DNA of 64,000 nucleotides from MWEH01 sp035409945 (GTDB taxonomy: Bacteria > Bacillota > Clostridia > Christensenellales > DTU072). This document shows positions 8,168 through 16,522 of the stretch, piece by piece (the stretch's first letter is position 1; each line of letters begins with the position of its first letter). The DNA is taken from the NCBI GenBank assembly GCA_035409945.1, contig DAONQC010000007.1:1-64000 (forward strand), read 5' to 3'. The notes beneath the pieces were generated by a model that worked only from the letters and a program-made list of their open reading frames with translations, was not told the origin of the DNA and searched no databases. The position numbers and the translations under genes are program-made.

Positions 8168-8300
8168 CTCCTTTGCAGTTTATAACTTTGAATTGGATGC
8201 AAATACGAAGAGCCGAAGAGTTTAGAGTTGTTCAAATTCTCTTATACATTACTTTGTTGAAAAAACAAAATAACTGTGAATTGAATAGCAAGTCAAGACT
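8168..8300. repeat. Decayed copy of the PIG-L gene 3' end
   Basis: The gene end (about 8104-8167) returns at about 8211-8272 with a period of 107 bp: GAAGAGTTTAGAGTTGTTC is identical in both, and GCTGAAAAAGCAAAATAACT corresponds to GTTGAAAAAACAAAATAACT. One base is lost in the copy, which breaks the frame. After it a third partial copy begins (TGAATTGAATAGCAAG beside TGAATTGGATGCAAAT). Confidence 0.88.
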
Positions 8301-8331
8301 GTTTTGGTCTATAACAGATGGAACATAAAAG

Positions 8332-8367
8332 AATGCAACCTATTGCGTGGTTGCATTTGCCGTTTTT
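8332..8367 (+). terminator. Terminator-like hairpin after the PIG-L gene
   Basis: A perfect 9-bp stem AATGCAACC (8332-8340) / GGTTGCATT (8349-8357) with an 8-nt loop, then TGCCG and five T. Confidence 0.6.
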
Positions 8368-8436
8368 GGGGTTTGTATTTTATATTATTTTATTATATTA
8401 TAGTAATGGTTGATTTTGCCGGATTTTGGAGGAGTG

Positions 8437-9999
8437 ATGAAGTCTAATAAAAAAGCTACATTGAATCAAGGATTACTTGAAGAGGTCGTAAAGCCAGAGG
8501 ATAGAATACCAAAAAAAGAACTTTTAGCATATGCAGGTGGGGCAATCATGGACGGAGGCGGTGGAGCGCTGCTTGCTTGCGTAATGCTCAAATACATGAC
8601 AGATGGTCTTGCAATTCCTGCATTTGTTGCATCTAGTATAGTAATGCTTTCAAAGTTCTGGGATGCTATTACCGACCCACTAATGGGAAATATATCTGAT
8701 AACACTAGAGGCAGGTGGGGTAGAAGAAAGCCATATATGTTTATTGGTGGCTTTTTCATCATGATGGCCACTTGTTTACTATTTTTACCGCTAAATCGAT
8801 TGGGTGGTTTTGCAAGTGCTGGTTCGAGAATTGCATATATTGTAGTTTTTTATATGTTTTTCTGTACTTGTTCAGCTTTTACGCAAGTTCCATATTCATC
8901 TTTATCTAGTGAAATTTCGCCTAGTTTTTCAGAAAGGAATAAAGCAAATACAGTTAAATTAATTGCATCCTCATTGGCTGCATTAATCGCATATGTAGGT
9001 CCACTACTGCTTCTTGAAAACTTTTTAGGTGGAAAGATAAATGACATAGAATTTTGGCTCCTCATAATGATATTTGGAGTGGTTTTTGGAGCTGGACTTA
9101 TTATAACTGCGATAGGAGTTAAAGAGCGCGTTTCAGTCGCTCCCGACGAGCCTAAAAGAAAGTTTAGTTTTAAAGAGTACTTAGTGCCACTTAGGGTAAA
9201 ATGTTTTGTTTGGCACTTGATTATGTACGCAGCAGCATTTATGTGTCTTGATATGGTGAGTGCACTTGCCATATATTACGCACTAGATGTGTGGAGAGGT
9301 GCAACACTGTTTGGAATGAATTTTACATCAGTCTTTATAGTTGCACCACTTATGGTATCAGCTGTTGCAGCATTTCCTCTTATCAGAAAAATTATGCTTA
9401 AGAAAAATAAGCAAACTGCATTTAAAATAGGGCTTCCATTTTATCTATTTGGTGGGATTATGTTAGCTGTAATGGATCCAAGCTGGGCACAACCCTGGAT
9501 GGTAGTAATTACGACATTCATTATGGGGATTGGCTTTTCTGGAGCGCAAACTATGCCTTGGATAATATTCCCCGATACTATTGATGTTGCCGAACTTAAG
9601 CTAGGATATAGACCAACAGGTGCTTTTTCAGGTGCTATGACGTTTATTAGAAAGTTCGCAAGCGCTTTGGGCATCGGGATGGTTGGTTGGATTCTATCAG
9701 GTGTAGGCTATATAGAAAGTACGCCAGAATCTAGAGTTGTCCAATCTCCTACGGTTTTATTAACGATACGACTCATAATGGGAATAAGCGTAGTTGTGCT
9801 AATAATTACCGCATTTATAGCTGCTACAAAGTATAAAGTGGATGACTCCAAATTAAATAGGATTAGGTACTTTAATGAAAAAGCAAGAAATGGAGAAAAC
9901 GACACCCTAACAGCAGAAGAGTTAGCAGAAAAAGAGCATTTAATTAACACTCTTGCAGGGAAAAAATTTGAACTTCGTTTGCCACCTATGCAACAATAA
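8437..9999 (+). CDS. GPH-family sugar:cation symporter (MFS), copy 1
   Basis: A 520-aa transporter of the glycoside-pentoside-hexuronide:cation symporter family (MelB/XynP/GusB type), with about 12 membrane helices. The family signature lies after helix 2: DAITDPLMGNISDNTRGRWG followed by RRKPYMF. It would import a glycoside or oligosaccharide with Na+ or H+. The ATG at 8437 is chosen because GGAGG lies 4 nt before it; an in-frame TTG at 8410 has no ribosome site. A near paralogue follows 148 bp downstream, a tandem duplication. After the stop at 9997-9999 the same frame stays open for another 34 codons, rich in Lys and Glu, to 10104, as if a cytoplasmic tail had been cut off by a nonsense mutation. 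Confidence 0.88.
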   Translation: MKSNKKATLNQGLLEEVVKPEDRIPKKELLAYAGGAIMDGGGGALLACVMLKYMTDGLAIPAFVASSIVMLSKFWDAITDPLMGNISDNTRGRWGRRKPYMFIGGFFIMMATCLLFLPLNRLGGFASAGSRIAYIVVFYMFFCTCSAFTQVPYSSLSSEISPSFSERNKANTVKLIASSLAALIAYVGPLLLLENFLGGKINDIEFWLLIMIFGVVFGAGLIITAIGVKERVSVAPDEPKRKFSFKEYLVPLRVKCFVWHLIMYAAAFMCLDMVSALAIYYALDVWRGATLFGMNFTSVFIVAPLMVSAVAAFPLIRKIMLKKNKQTAFKIGLPFYLFGGIMLAVMDPSWAQPWMVVITTFIMGIGFSGAQTMPWIIFPDTIDVAELKLGYRPTGAFSGAMTFIRKFASALGIGMVGWILSGVGYIESTPESRVVQSPTVLLTIRLIMGISVVVLIITAFIAATKYKVDDSKLNRIRYFNEKARNGENDTLTAEELAEKEHLINTLAGKKFELRLPPMQQ

Positions 10000-10104
10000 T
10001 TTACTAAAAAGCCTAAAAAGCAAGAAGAAAAAGGTGAAAAAGCTATAACCCCAGAAGAAACAATAAAGGACGATAAAAACGATACGGATTCAATAAAAGA
10101 TTAA
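10000..10104 (+). other. In-frame Lys/Glu-rich extension behind symporter 1
   Basis: Directly after the TAA at 9997-9999 the reading frame continues as FTKKPKKQEEKGEKAITPEE and on to SIKD-stop at 10102-10104. The composition fits a charged cytoplasmic transporter tail. Either an old tail was lost by a point mutation (for instance CAA to TAA) or readthrough produces a longer form. Confidence 0.55.
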
Positions 10105-10147
10105 GTTGAAAACAATAGTAAACTAATTATACAAAAAGGAGATATGG

Positions 10148-11773
10148 ATGGACGAAATAAAAAACATTGACGAAATTTTGGATGAAAAAACTCAGGAGAT
10201 AGAAGAAGTTAGGCCTGAAGACAAAATTCCATTTAAAGAAAAGCTCGCGTATGGAGCAGGTGCGCTAATGGATGGTGGTGGCGTTGCACTGATGTCTTGT
10301 GTGCTGCTTAGGTACATGACAGGATCTCTCGGAATAGCTGTTGCAGCAGCAGGCGCCATCATGATGGTTTCTAAAATATGGGATGCAATAACCGATCCAC
10401 TAATGGGAACCATCTCTGACAATACGAGAAGCAAGTGGGGTAGAAGAAAGCCATACATGTTTTTCGGCGGAATATTTCTATTTTTTGCATTTGTATTGAT
10501 ATTTATGCCGATTAACAGGTTTATACCAAACGCTCCAGGCAAAGTTGCATATATGGTAATTATGTATATTTTATATAATACTGCAAGCACTATAACGCAA
10601 GTGCCATATTGTTCGATGGCTAGTGATATATCCAGAAGTTTCAAAGAAAGGAATAATGCAAATACAGTTAAATTGGTATTTTCAGCAGTTGCAGCAGGGA
10701 TTGCATATTTATTCCCGCTTTTAGCAATTGAGTCTTTAGAAAAGGGTAAGATTAATGATATCACCTTTTGGCTGATAATGTTTTTAGTTTTCGGTGGGCT
10801 GTTTGGTGGTGGACTTATGATAACCGGAGCATTTGTCAAAGAAAGAGTTACGGTACCAGCAGATGCGCCAAAACAGAAGTTTGATTTAAAGCAATATTTA
10901 TTACCCCTACAAAACAAGAGTTTTAGATGGCATATAGTAATGTATGCAAGTGCTTTTATGTGTATGGATATAATAAGTGCTTTAGCCGTGTATTATACAA
11001 CTGATGTTTGGAGAGGTGTAACATTATTTGGTATGAAGTTTAGTTCGTTATTTGTTGTTGCGCCACTAATGGTAACTGCTGTAATAGCTTTCCCAGTGGC
11101 CAGGATAATGATGGATAAAAAGTCTAAACAATTTGCGTTTAGAATGGGGCTTCCTGCATATATATTAGGTGGTGTTTTACTAGCCGTTATGGACCCAGCC
11201 TGGACTCCTCCTATATTAATACCAATTGCAGCTGCAATAATGGGATTTGGCTTTGGTGGGGCACAAATGATGCCATGGATCATATATCCAGATACAGTTG
11301 ATGTAGCTGAATTAAAACTAGGGTATAAACCAGCCGGCGCATATTCAGGAACGATGACACTTGTTCGTAAAGTAGCAGGTGCATTTGGCGTAGCTATGGT
11401 AAGTTGGATATTAGAAGCTGCAGGCTATTTGCCAGCAATAGTAGATGAGGCAGGAGTAGCTACAAATCAAATTCAGTCAGAAGGAGTTTTGCTTGCAATT
11501 AGACTATCGATGGGAATAAGTATTGTAGTTTTGATTTCAGTAGCGTTATTTGCTTCATTTATGTATAAAGTTGATAACAATAAACTAATGCGCATAAGAA
11601 GGCTAGTTGATTTAGAAAAAGAAGTTGGTTTAGAAGGCATGAGTGAGGAAGACAAGCAAGAGAAGTTTGAATTAACAGACTTACTTGTCGGTTATACTCG
11701 CAAAGAACGCATAGAAGCTGAACAGACATTGCTAGGAGTAGAAGCGAGTGCTGAAGCAGATGTGTATAAGTAG
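10148..11773 (+). CDS. GPH-family sugar:cation symporter (MFS), copy 2
   Basis: A 541-aa paralogue of the preceding symporter, sharing the same order of motifs: RPEDKIPFKEKLAYGAGALM, the signature DAITDPLMGTISDNTRSKWG, and MPWIIYPDTVDVAELKLGYK near the C-terminal half. About 12 membrane helices are expected. Substrate unknown, probably a sugar or glycoside; plant-derived arabinosides would suit the GH127 enzyme at 720-2627, but that is only an inference. The ribosome site AAGGAGA lies 7 nt before the ATG; an overlapping ATG at 10144 is out of frame. Unlike copy 1 it keeps an acidic C-terminal tail of about 55 residues. Confidence 0.88.
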   Translation: MDEIKNIDEILDEKTQEIEEVRPEDKIPFKEKLAYGAGALMDGGGVALMSCVLLRYMTGSLGIAVAAAGAIMMVSKIWDAITDPLMGTISDNTRSKWGRRKPYMFFGGIFLFFAFVLIFMPINRFIPNAPGKVAYMVIMYILYNTASTITQVPYCSMASDISRSFKERNNANTVKLVFSAVAAGIAYLFPLLAIESLEKGKINDITFWLIMFLVFGGLFGGGLMITGAFVKERVTVPADAPKQKFDLKQYLLPLQNKSFRWHIVMYASAFMCMDIISALAVYYTTDVWRGVTLFGMKFSSLFVVAPLMVTAVIAFPVARIMMDKKSKQFAFRMGLPAYILGGVLLAVMDPAWTPPILIPIAAAIMGFGFGGAQMMPWIIYPDTVDVAELKLGYKPAGAYSGTMTLVRKVAGAFGVAMVSWILEAAGYLPAIVDEAGVATNQIQSEGVLLAIRLSMGISIVVLISVALFASFMYKVDNNKLMRIRRLVDLEKEVGLEGMSEEDKQEKFELTDLLVGYTRKERIEAEQTLLGVEASAEADVYK

Positions 11774-11817
11774 TTTAATATTTTAACAATAAACACTTAA
11801 AATACATAGTTTGAGCG

Positions 11818-11823
11818 TATAAT
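11818..11823 (+). promoter_or_regulatory. Possible -10 box of the protease lipoprotein gene
   Basis: TATAAT preceded by GAGCG, with only a weak -35 (ACTTAA, 17 bp upstream). The context GCGTATAAT recurs at 23251 and 62375. Confidence 0.4.
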
Positions 11824-11859
11824 AAAAAGGTGAAAAATAGGAGTAGAGCGTAGATAAAG

Positions 11860-13311
11860 ATGCAAACTAACAATAAAAGAACAAATAAAGTTTTTGCAAG
11901 TAAGACATTAATTGGTCTTACTTGTATTATTTTAGTGTTAGTAATTTTATTTACAATGTCGTCCTGTGCCTGGCTACTAATGGAGCTTGGAAGAAACGAC
12001 GACCCGACTTATTATGTTGGAAATTCTTGCTTTACAAAGCCCACAATTGAAGGTGGCGCATTAGAAGGTGTTACAGATCCTGATAGGTCACATGCTGTAG
12101 ATGTAACTAGTTCTTGCAAGTATCCTTTAATTGAATACAGTTTAACAGTAGATTTTTATAACTCAAAAAATGAAAAAGTGTTCATCTTCGAAGAAACATA
12201 TGAAGAAGAAGTTTCTGCGGGTGTGTCTATAACAAAACGCATCTTTTTTAGTAGTTCTGAATATGCACTTGTAGATTTAGAAAAAACTCAAGTGGTTTGG
12301 TATGGAGTATCTTATGAAGACCCTGATGCAGAATATGGGACCCAGCCATCAAATCCGACAGGTGGTGGTGGAACATATAATCCACATGAAGACCCAGGCG
12401 ATGAGGATCCCGGTACTCCGCAACCTGCTAATTCACACAAAGTTAGACTTGTGTTGAATAATGGTAATAAAAACAAAATATTATACGTTCAAAATAATAG
12501 GACATTCCCCACCCCTGACGATCCCGTTAAAGAAAACTATGATTTTATAGACTGGTATGCAGACGAAAATCTAACAAAAAGGTACGATTTTTCAAAGACT
12601 GTTACAAGCGATATTAATTTGTATGCAGGATACAAATTAGATGCGGCTAAAGTCACTAACGAAATTGGCGCAACGTATATGAAGTCGGTTGTGAAGATTT
12701 ATAACGAGAGTTATAACAGGTCATTTTTTGGTAGTGGCTCTTCAACCAGTCAAGGCTCTGGCTTTTGTTTTTATGCAAGTAACGGATATTATTACATCCT
12801 AACCAATTGCCATGTAGCACGAAAAAGAGATGGATATAGTTATCAAGATATAACAATCGAAGATTACAAAGGTAACATTTACACAGGATATATATTCTCT
12901 GGACAAGGAAAGCCAGGTTCTGCGCTTGACCCTGCTTACGATCTTGCGTGCGTATATTTTAAATCTAGTAATACCGAGGTGACACCACGCCCAATTGTTT
13001 CAAATCCATATATTGGAGATGATGTTATTTCTGTAAGTGCACCTGAAGGGCAGTCTAATCGTATTGCATTTGGCAAGGTTTTAGGTTATGAGAAGATAAC
13101 TTTATCTGATTCCAATCCATCCGAATCAAACGTTAAATTTGATGTTATACATCACAATGCTTTTATTGACCACGGTTCTAGTGGTAGCGCTTTGATAAAC
13201 CCGAATGGAGAAGTGGTGGGAGTAAACTATGCAGGTGGAGATGGCACAAATTCTTTTGCAGTCCCCGCTGAAAAAGTAGATGAGTTTTTAAGAACATATG
13301 TTTATAACTAA
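11860..13311 (+). CDS. Surface lipoprotein with InlB B-repeat and trypsin-like protease domain
   Basis: A 483-aa predicted surface-anchored serine protease. The N-terminus has a hydrophobic signal (about 15-33) and a lipobox MSSC with C36. Residues 40-155 form an unassigned beta-rich domain, followed by a Gly/Pro linker (about 163-190). Residues 193-258 are an InlB B/Listeria-Bacteroides repeat (KVRLVLNNG...FIDWYADENLTKRYDFSKTV). The protease domain has H318 (ILTNCHVA), D361 (DPAYDLACVYF) and S441 (HGSSGSAL), the full triad of chymotrypsin-fold enzymes. It probably cleaves an extracellular or envelope protein. The ribosome site is poor (AGGAG 16 nt upstream). The Dabb gene follows 26 bp later and may be co-transcribed. 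Confidence 0.85.
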   Translation: MQTNNKRTNKVFASKTLIGLTCIILVLVILFTMSSCAWLLMELGRNDDPTYYVGNSCFTKPTIEGGALEGVTDPDRSHAVDVTSSCKYPLIEYSLTVDFYNSKNEKVFIFEETYEEEVSAGVSITKRIFFSSSEYALVDLEKTQVVWYGVSYEDPDAEYGTQPSNPTGGGGTYNPHEDPGDEDPGTPQPANSHKVRLVLNNGNKNKILYVQNNRTFPTPDDPVKENYDFIDWYADENLTKRYDFSKTVTSDINLYAGYKLDAAKVTNEIGATYMKSVVKIYNESYNRSFFGSGSSTSQGSGFCFYASNGYYYILTNCHVARKRDGYSYQDITIEDYKGNIYTGYIFSGQGKPGSALDPAYDLACVYFKSSNTEVTPRPIVSNPYIGDDVISVSAPEGQSNRIAFGKVLGYEKITLSDSNPSESNVKFDVIHHNAFIDHGSSGSALINPNGEVVGVNYAGGDGTNSFAVPAEKVDEFLRTYVYN

Positions 13312-13337
13312 AATATATAACTAAATGAGGTGGAGAA

Positions 13338-13628
13338 ATGATTAGACATATTGTAATTTATAAATTTCACAATAGAACTGATGAAATTGTTAAAAAAACT
13401 AAAGAAGTTTTATATTCAATGAAAGGAAAAGTTCCACAAGTAATAGATATGGAGTGTGGAGAAGATTTTTTAGGAAGTCCTAGATCTTTTGATTTTTTCT
13501 TAAGTGTTACATTAAAAGATAGGCAAGCACTTGCTGATTATCAAGTAGACAAATACCATGTTGATGTGGTAAAAAAACATATGCATTCCGTTATGAAAGA
13601 AAGCGCTTCAGTAGACTCGGAGTTTTAG
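13338..13628 (+). CDS. Dabb (stress-responsive A/B barrel) protein
   Basis: A 96-aa dimeric alpha/beta-barrel protein of the Dabb family. It begins with the diagnostic MIRHIVIYKF strand and shows the conserved end of the domain, YQVDKYHVDVVKKHMHSVM, in which the His residues line the family's putative active-site cleft. Members range from plant olivetolic acid cyclase to bacterial proteins of unknown role, so only the fold is certain. The ribosome site GAGGTGGAG lies close to the ATG. It follows the protease lipoprotein by 26 bp. Confidence 0.82.
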   Translation: MIRHIVIYKFHNRTDEIVKKTKEVLYSMKGKVPQVIDMECGEDFLGSPRSFDFFLSVTLKDRQALADYQVDKYHVDVVKKHMHSVMKESASVDSEF

Positions 13629-13781
13629 TCGATTTCAAAATTTAGTTGCAATTTGAAGAAAATGTCGTAACATAATAACGATATGTAAATGAATACGGCA
13701 AAATTTAAAGACAGTACTAGAATGTAATGATGATGCAAAAATAAAGATGCTGTTTAAGTAAACGCAAAAATGGAGGGGGAT

Positions 13782-14324
13782 ATGCAAAAAGAGTATGTTG
13801 TAAATATTGGTGGGAAAAAAGCGACTTTACCAATTATTGAAATTGCAGAAGGGTTGTCTATTGCTTTTTTTAATTTACACGGTGAACAAGAATTGACGGA
13901 ACATTGTGCAAAATGCATTGCTAAACTTATTCCAGGTGCTGAAGTAGTTATAACAGCAGAAAGTAAAGGATTGCAACTAGCACATTGTGTGGCTAGAAAC
14001 TTAGGGCAAGCTCGTTATGCTGTAGCCAGGAAAAGTAAGAAATTATATATGCAAGATGGTATCGAAGCTGAAGTTAAATCCATAACTACCGAAGAGGTAC
14101 AAAAGTTGTATTTATCTGAAAAAGATACTGCACTACTTAAAGGCAAAAAGGTCGCTATTGTTGACGACGTTATTTCAACAGGCGGTAGTCTAGTAGGACT
14201 AGAGCAACTCGTTAAATTGGCTGGCGGAACCATCGCATACAAAGCATTTGTACTAGCAGAAGGAGAAGCAGCGGAAAGAAAAGATATTAAATACTTAGCT
14301 ACAATACCACTGTTCACTTACTAA
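13782..14324 (+). CDS. Phosphoribosyltransferase (adenine/xanthine PRTase-like)
   Basis: A 180-aa type I phosphoribosyltransferase. The PRPP-binding signature VAIVDDVISTGGS lies at about 124-136 and the pyrophosphate loop ITAESKGLQLA at about 57-67. The overall plan and the YAVARKSKKLYM flexible loop resemble adenine and xanthine PRTases, so purine-base salvage is likely; the exact base is uncertain. An upstream ATG (13770) is rejected because it is part of the ribosome site TGGAGGGGG, which serves the ATG at 13782. It is followed by two identical, in-frame 132-bp copies of its own C-terminal coding sequence. Confidence 0.82.
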   Translation: MQKEYVVNIGGKKATLPIIEIAEGLSIAFFNLHGEQELTEHCAKCIAKLIPGAEVVITAESKGLQLAHCVARNLGQARYAVARKSKKLYMQDGIEAEVKSITTEEVQKLYLSEKDTALLKGKKVAIVDDVISTGGSLVGLEQLVKLAGGTIAYKAFVLAEGEAAERKDIKYLATIPLFTY

Positions 14325-14610
14325 AGATTATGTGAGTTAGCCACAAAATTGATGGGTGGAGTCATTGTATATAAAGCATTTGTAATAGCAGTAGGGGAAG
14401 CGGCGGAAAGAAAAGATATTAAATACTTAGCTACAATACCACTATTTACTTACTAAAGATTATGTGAGTTAGCCACAAAATTGATGGGTGGAGTCATTGT
14501 ATATAAAGCATTTGTAATAGCAGTAGGGGAAGCGGCGGAAAGAAAAGATATTAAATACTTAGCTACAATACCACTATTTACTTACTAAAGGTTAAGCGAG
14601 TTAGTCACAT
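14321..14610. repeat. Two identical 132-bp copies of the phosphoribosyltransferase 3' end plus a partial third
   Basis: 14321-14452 and 14453-14584 are identical by eye and are copies of the gene end 14189-14320, with the period exactly 132 bp (44 codons). Each copy still reads in the gene's frame and ends IKYLATIPLFTY-stop, with changes such as KLAGGTIAYKAFVLAEG to KLMGGVIVYKAFVIAVG. A third copy starts at 14585 and fades after about 25 bp. The two echoes resemble each other far more than the parent, so the second duplication is recent. Confidence 0.95.
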
Positions 14611-14616
14611 AAACAA

Positions 14617-14646
14617 TGGTCATAACATATGGTAAGCTTGTATAAT
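14617..14646 (+). promoter_or_regulatory. Predicted promoter of the DUF2156 gene
   Basis: -35 TGGTCA (14617-14622), 18-bp spacer, -10 TATAAT (14641-14646), about 60 nt before the start codon. Confidence 0.5.
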
Positions 14647-14706
14647 GGTGACAAAACACTCTACGAGTATTTGATGTAGGGGGATGAAAGATTATCTACA
14701 CATAAT

Positions 14707-15684
14707 ATGGCAAACAAAGGTGAACCATTAACTAAAAAACACGGCGATTTGATTTATGACTTTTTGCAGTCTGGTATTTACAATGAGACAGTTTTTTCTA
14801 AAACCAATCTTTTTGCTTGGCCTGACATAAGTGATATGTGCATACATATAGATGATGATTTTTTAATTATTTCATATGATTGCAAAAGGAATAAAAGAGT
14901 GACAATGTCGCCTCTAGTTAAGAAAAAAGAAGACTTTATAAAGGGGGTAAGTTGCTTAGAAAGTCAAGGCATTAAGTTTTTAGTTTACGTAAATGAATGG
15001 CAAGCAGAGATACTAAAAGAGAGAGGATATGAAGTAGAGGTTTGGGAGTCAAGGAGCGAATATCTTTATAGCCCAGAAGATTTAATTACACTAAAAGGCA
15101 AGGAGTTTTACTCAAGGAGAAGGACAATAAATAAATTTAAGTATAACTATGAGTATAGACCATATAATGGTACAAATGAAGATAGACAAGGAGTTATAGA
15201 TTTATTTGAACTAAATAAAAAAAATAGAGAAATAAAACAAAAGGAGTCAGGTATAAAAGGAGAGAAAATGGAGTTTATAGAGGATTATTACTCTGAACTA
15301 GAAATAGTTGCTATAAACAAAATTTTAGATGATTATGGTTATTTCAATGTACAAGCCAATGTGCTCCTCATAGATGGTAAAATTCAAGGATTTGTGGCAG
15401 GCGAGGTGTTACCCAATGGGATTGGCGGTATGTATTTTCAAAAGGGGAATAAGGAGTATCGTGGCATTTATTCTTTGATAGATAATTTATTTTGCAAAGG
15501 ATATTTTAATACCGAAGAAATTAGATATATAAATAGACAAGAGGATTTAGGCATACCGGGCTTAAGAAAGTCAAAGTTAAAGCATATGGTAGCAATGGCA
15601 AATCTATATACCGCACTAGCTCCAGATGGCATTTATTGTGATTGTCCAGAATACGAGAATAATAAAAAGAATAATATAAAATGA
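14707..15684 (+). CDS. DUF2156 (LPG synthase C-terminal-like) protein
   Basis: A 325-aa protein of the DUF2156 family, a double-GNAT fold related to the catalytic part of phosphatidylglycerol lysyltransferases (MprF) but without membrane helices. Typical elements are FSKTNLFAWPDI near the start, the basic FYSRRRTINKFKYNY centre (about 137-151) and RYINRQEDLGIPGLRKSKLK (about 274-293), the family's best conserved block. An aminoacyl- or acyl-transfer role is possible; the substrate is unknown. The GGGGG at about 14680 is about 25 nt from this ATG and no better in-frame start is seen, so the start is only moderately certain. walJ follows 13 bp later, suggesting an operon. Confidence 0.83.
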   Translation: MANKGEPLTKKHGDLIYDFLQSGIYNETVFSKTNLFAWPDISDMCIHIDDDFLIISYDCKRNKRVTMSPLVKKKEDFIKGVSCLESQGIKFLVYVNEWQAEILKERGYEVEVWESRSEYLYSPEDLITLKGKEFYSRRRTINKFKYNYEYRPYNGTNEDRQGVIDLFELNKKNREIKQKESGIKGEKMEFIEDYYSELEIVAINKILDDYGYFNVQANVLLIDGKIQGFVAGEVLPNGIGGMYFQKGNKEYRGIYSLIDNLFCKGYFNTEEIRYINRQEDLGIPGLRKSKLKHMVAMANLYTALAPDGIYCDCPEYENNKKNNIK

Positions 15685-15697
15685 TTTAAGGAAATTT

Positions 15698-16489
15698 ATG
15701 GCAATATCATTTACTCCTCTTGGGAGTGGTAGCAAAGGTAATTCAATTTTAGTGTCTAATGATAGGCATAAGTTTTTAATAGACTGTGGCTTTAGCTGTA
15801 AAGGCATTATAGAAAAACTAGATTCAGTAGATGTGAGACTCGATGAAATCGAAGCAGTGCTTATAACCCATGAGCATACCGACCACATAAAATGTGCTCA
15901 CACCCTTTCTAAAATGTGTAACATCCCAATCTATGCAACACCTAAAACACTTGTTGAAATAAATAACAGTGTGGGTAGAGTTAATGGCCATATTGTTGAC
16001 ATGAAAGGATTTAATATCGGTAATATTGACGTTTTGCCTTTTAGTATTCCGCACGATGCAGTAGACCCTGTAGGGTATGCATTCGCTGATAAAAACTCAA
16101 GAGCTGTATACGCAACAGACTTAGGGCATATGACACTTGAAATAATGGCGCTTGCTAAAGACTCACATCTTATGATGATCGAAAGTAACTACGATGAAAT
16201 GATGCTAAAACATGGTCCCTATCCCTCATTTTTAAAACAAAGGATAGCTTCAGATAGAGGCCATTTATCAAACAAGAGCTGTGCTAAAGCTATATTGGAA
16301 ATAATAGAATCGGGACCTAAACAATTTATTTTAGGGCACTTAAGTGAAAATAATAATACCACAGCAAAAGTGAGAGAAACATTAGATTCTGTCGTAAAAA
16401 AAGCTGGCGCGGAGGAAGGAAAGGACTTTTTTGCTTGCATAGCAGCGCAACGCACGGTGACTGCTACAGTGCTTTCAAAATGCTATTAA
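15698..16489 (+). CDS. walJ: WalJ/YycJ-type metallo-beta-lactamase-fold hydrolase
   Basis: A 263-aa MBL-fold metallohydrolase that aligns with YycJ/WalJ through the start (FTPLGSGSKGNSILV), the Zn motif THEHTDH (57-63), the later YATDLGH metal Asp and the ILGHLSENNN block. WalJ is a 5'-3' exonuclease-like enzyme linked in Bacilli to the WalRK cell-wall regulon and to DNA mismatch repair; here no walRK genes are adjacent. Length is normal. It sits 13 bp behind the DUF2156 gene and 33 bp before a CPBP protease, probably one transcript. The family is clear; the cellular role in this organism is inferred. Confidence 0.85.
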   Translation: MAISFTPLGSGSKGNSILVSNDRHKFLIDCGFSCKGIIEKLDSVDVRLDEIEAVLITHEHTDHIKCAHTLSKMCNIPIYATPKTLVEINNSVGRVNGHIVDMKGFNIGNIDVLPFSIPHDAVDPVGYAFADKNSRAVYATDLGHMTLEIMALAKDSHLMMIESNYDEMMLKHGPYPSFLKQRIASDRGHLSNKSCAKAILEIIESGPKQFILGHLSENNNTTAKVRETLDSVVKKAGAEEGKDFFACIAAQRTVTATVLSKCY

Positions 16490-16522
16490 CTAAGTATAAA
16501 AGCTTAACTAATCTAAATTAAC

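Noticed and set aside
8410..8436. TTG start at 8410 for symporter 1
   Set aside because: No ribosome site before it; GGAGG lies directly before the ATG at 8437.
10192..10917. Long minus-strand ORF (241 codons) opposite symporter 2
   Set aside because: Antisense shadow of a clear transporter gene; no ribosome site, and its composition mirrors the membrane helices of the real frame.
14321..14610. CRISPR-like or mobile-element reading of the identical repeats
   Set aside because: The 132-bp units are contiguous, without spacers, and derive from the adjacent gene; no cas gene or transposase is present.
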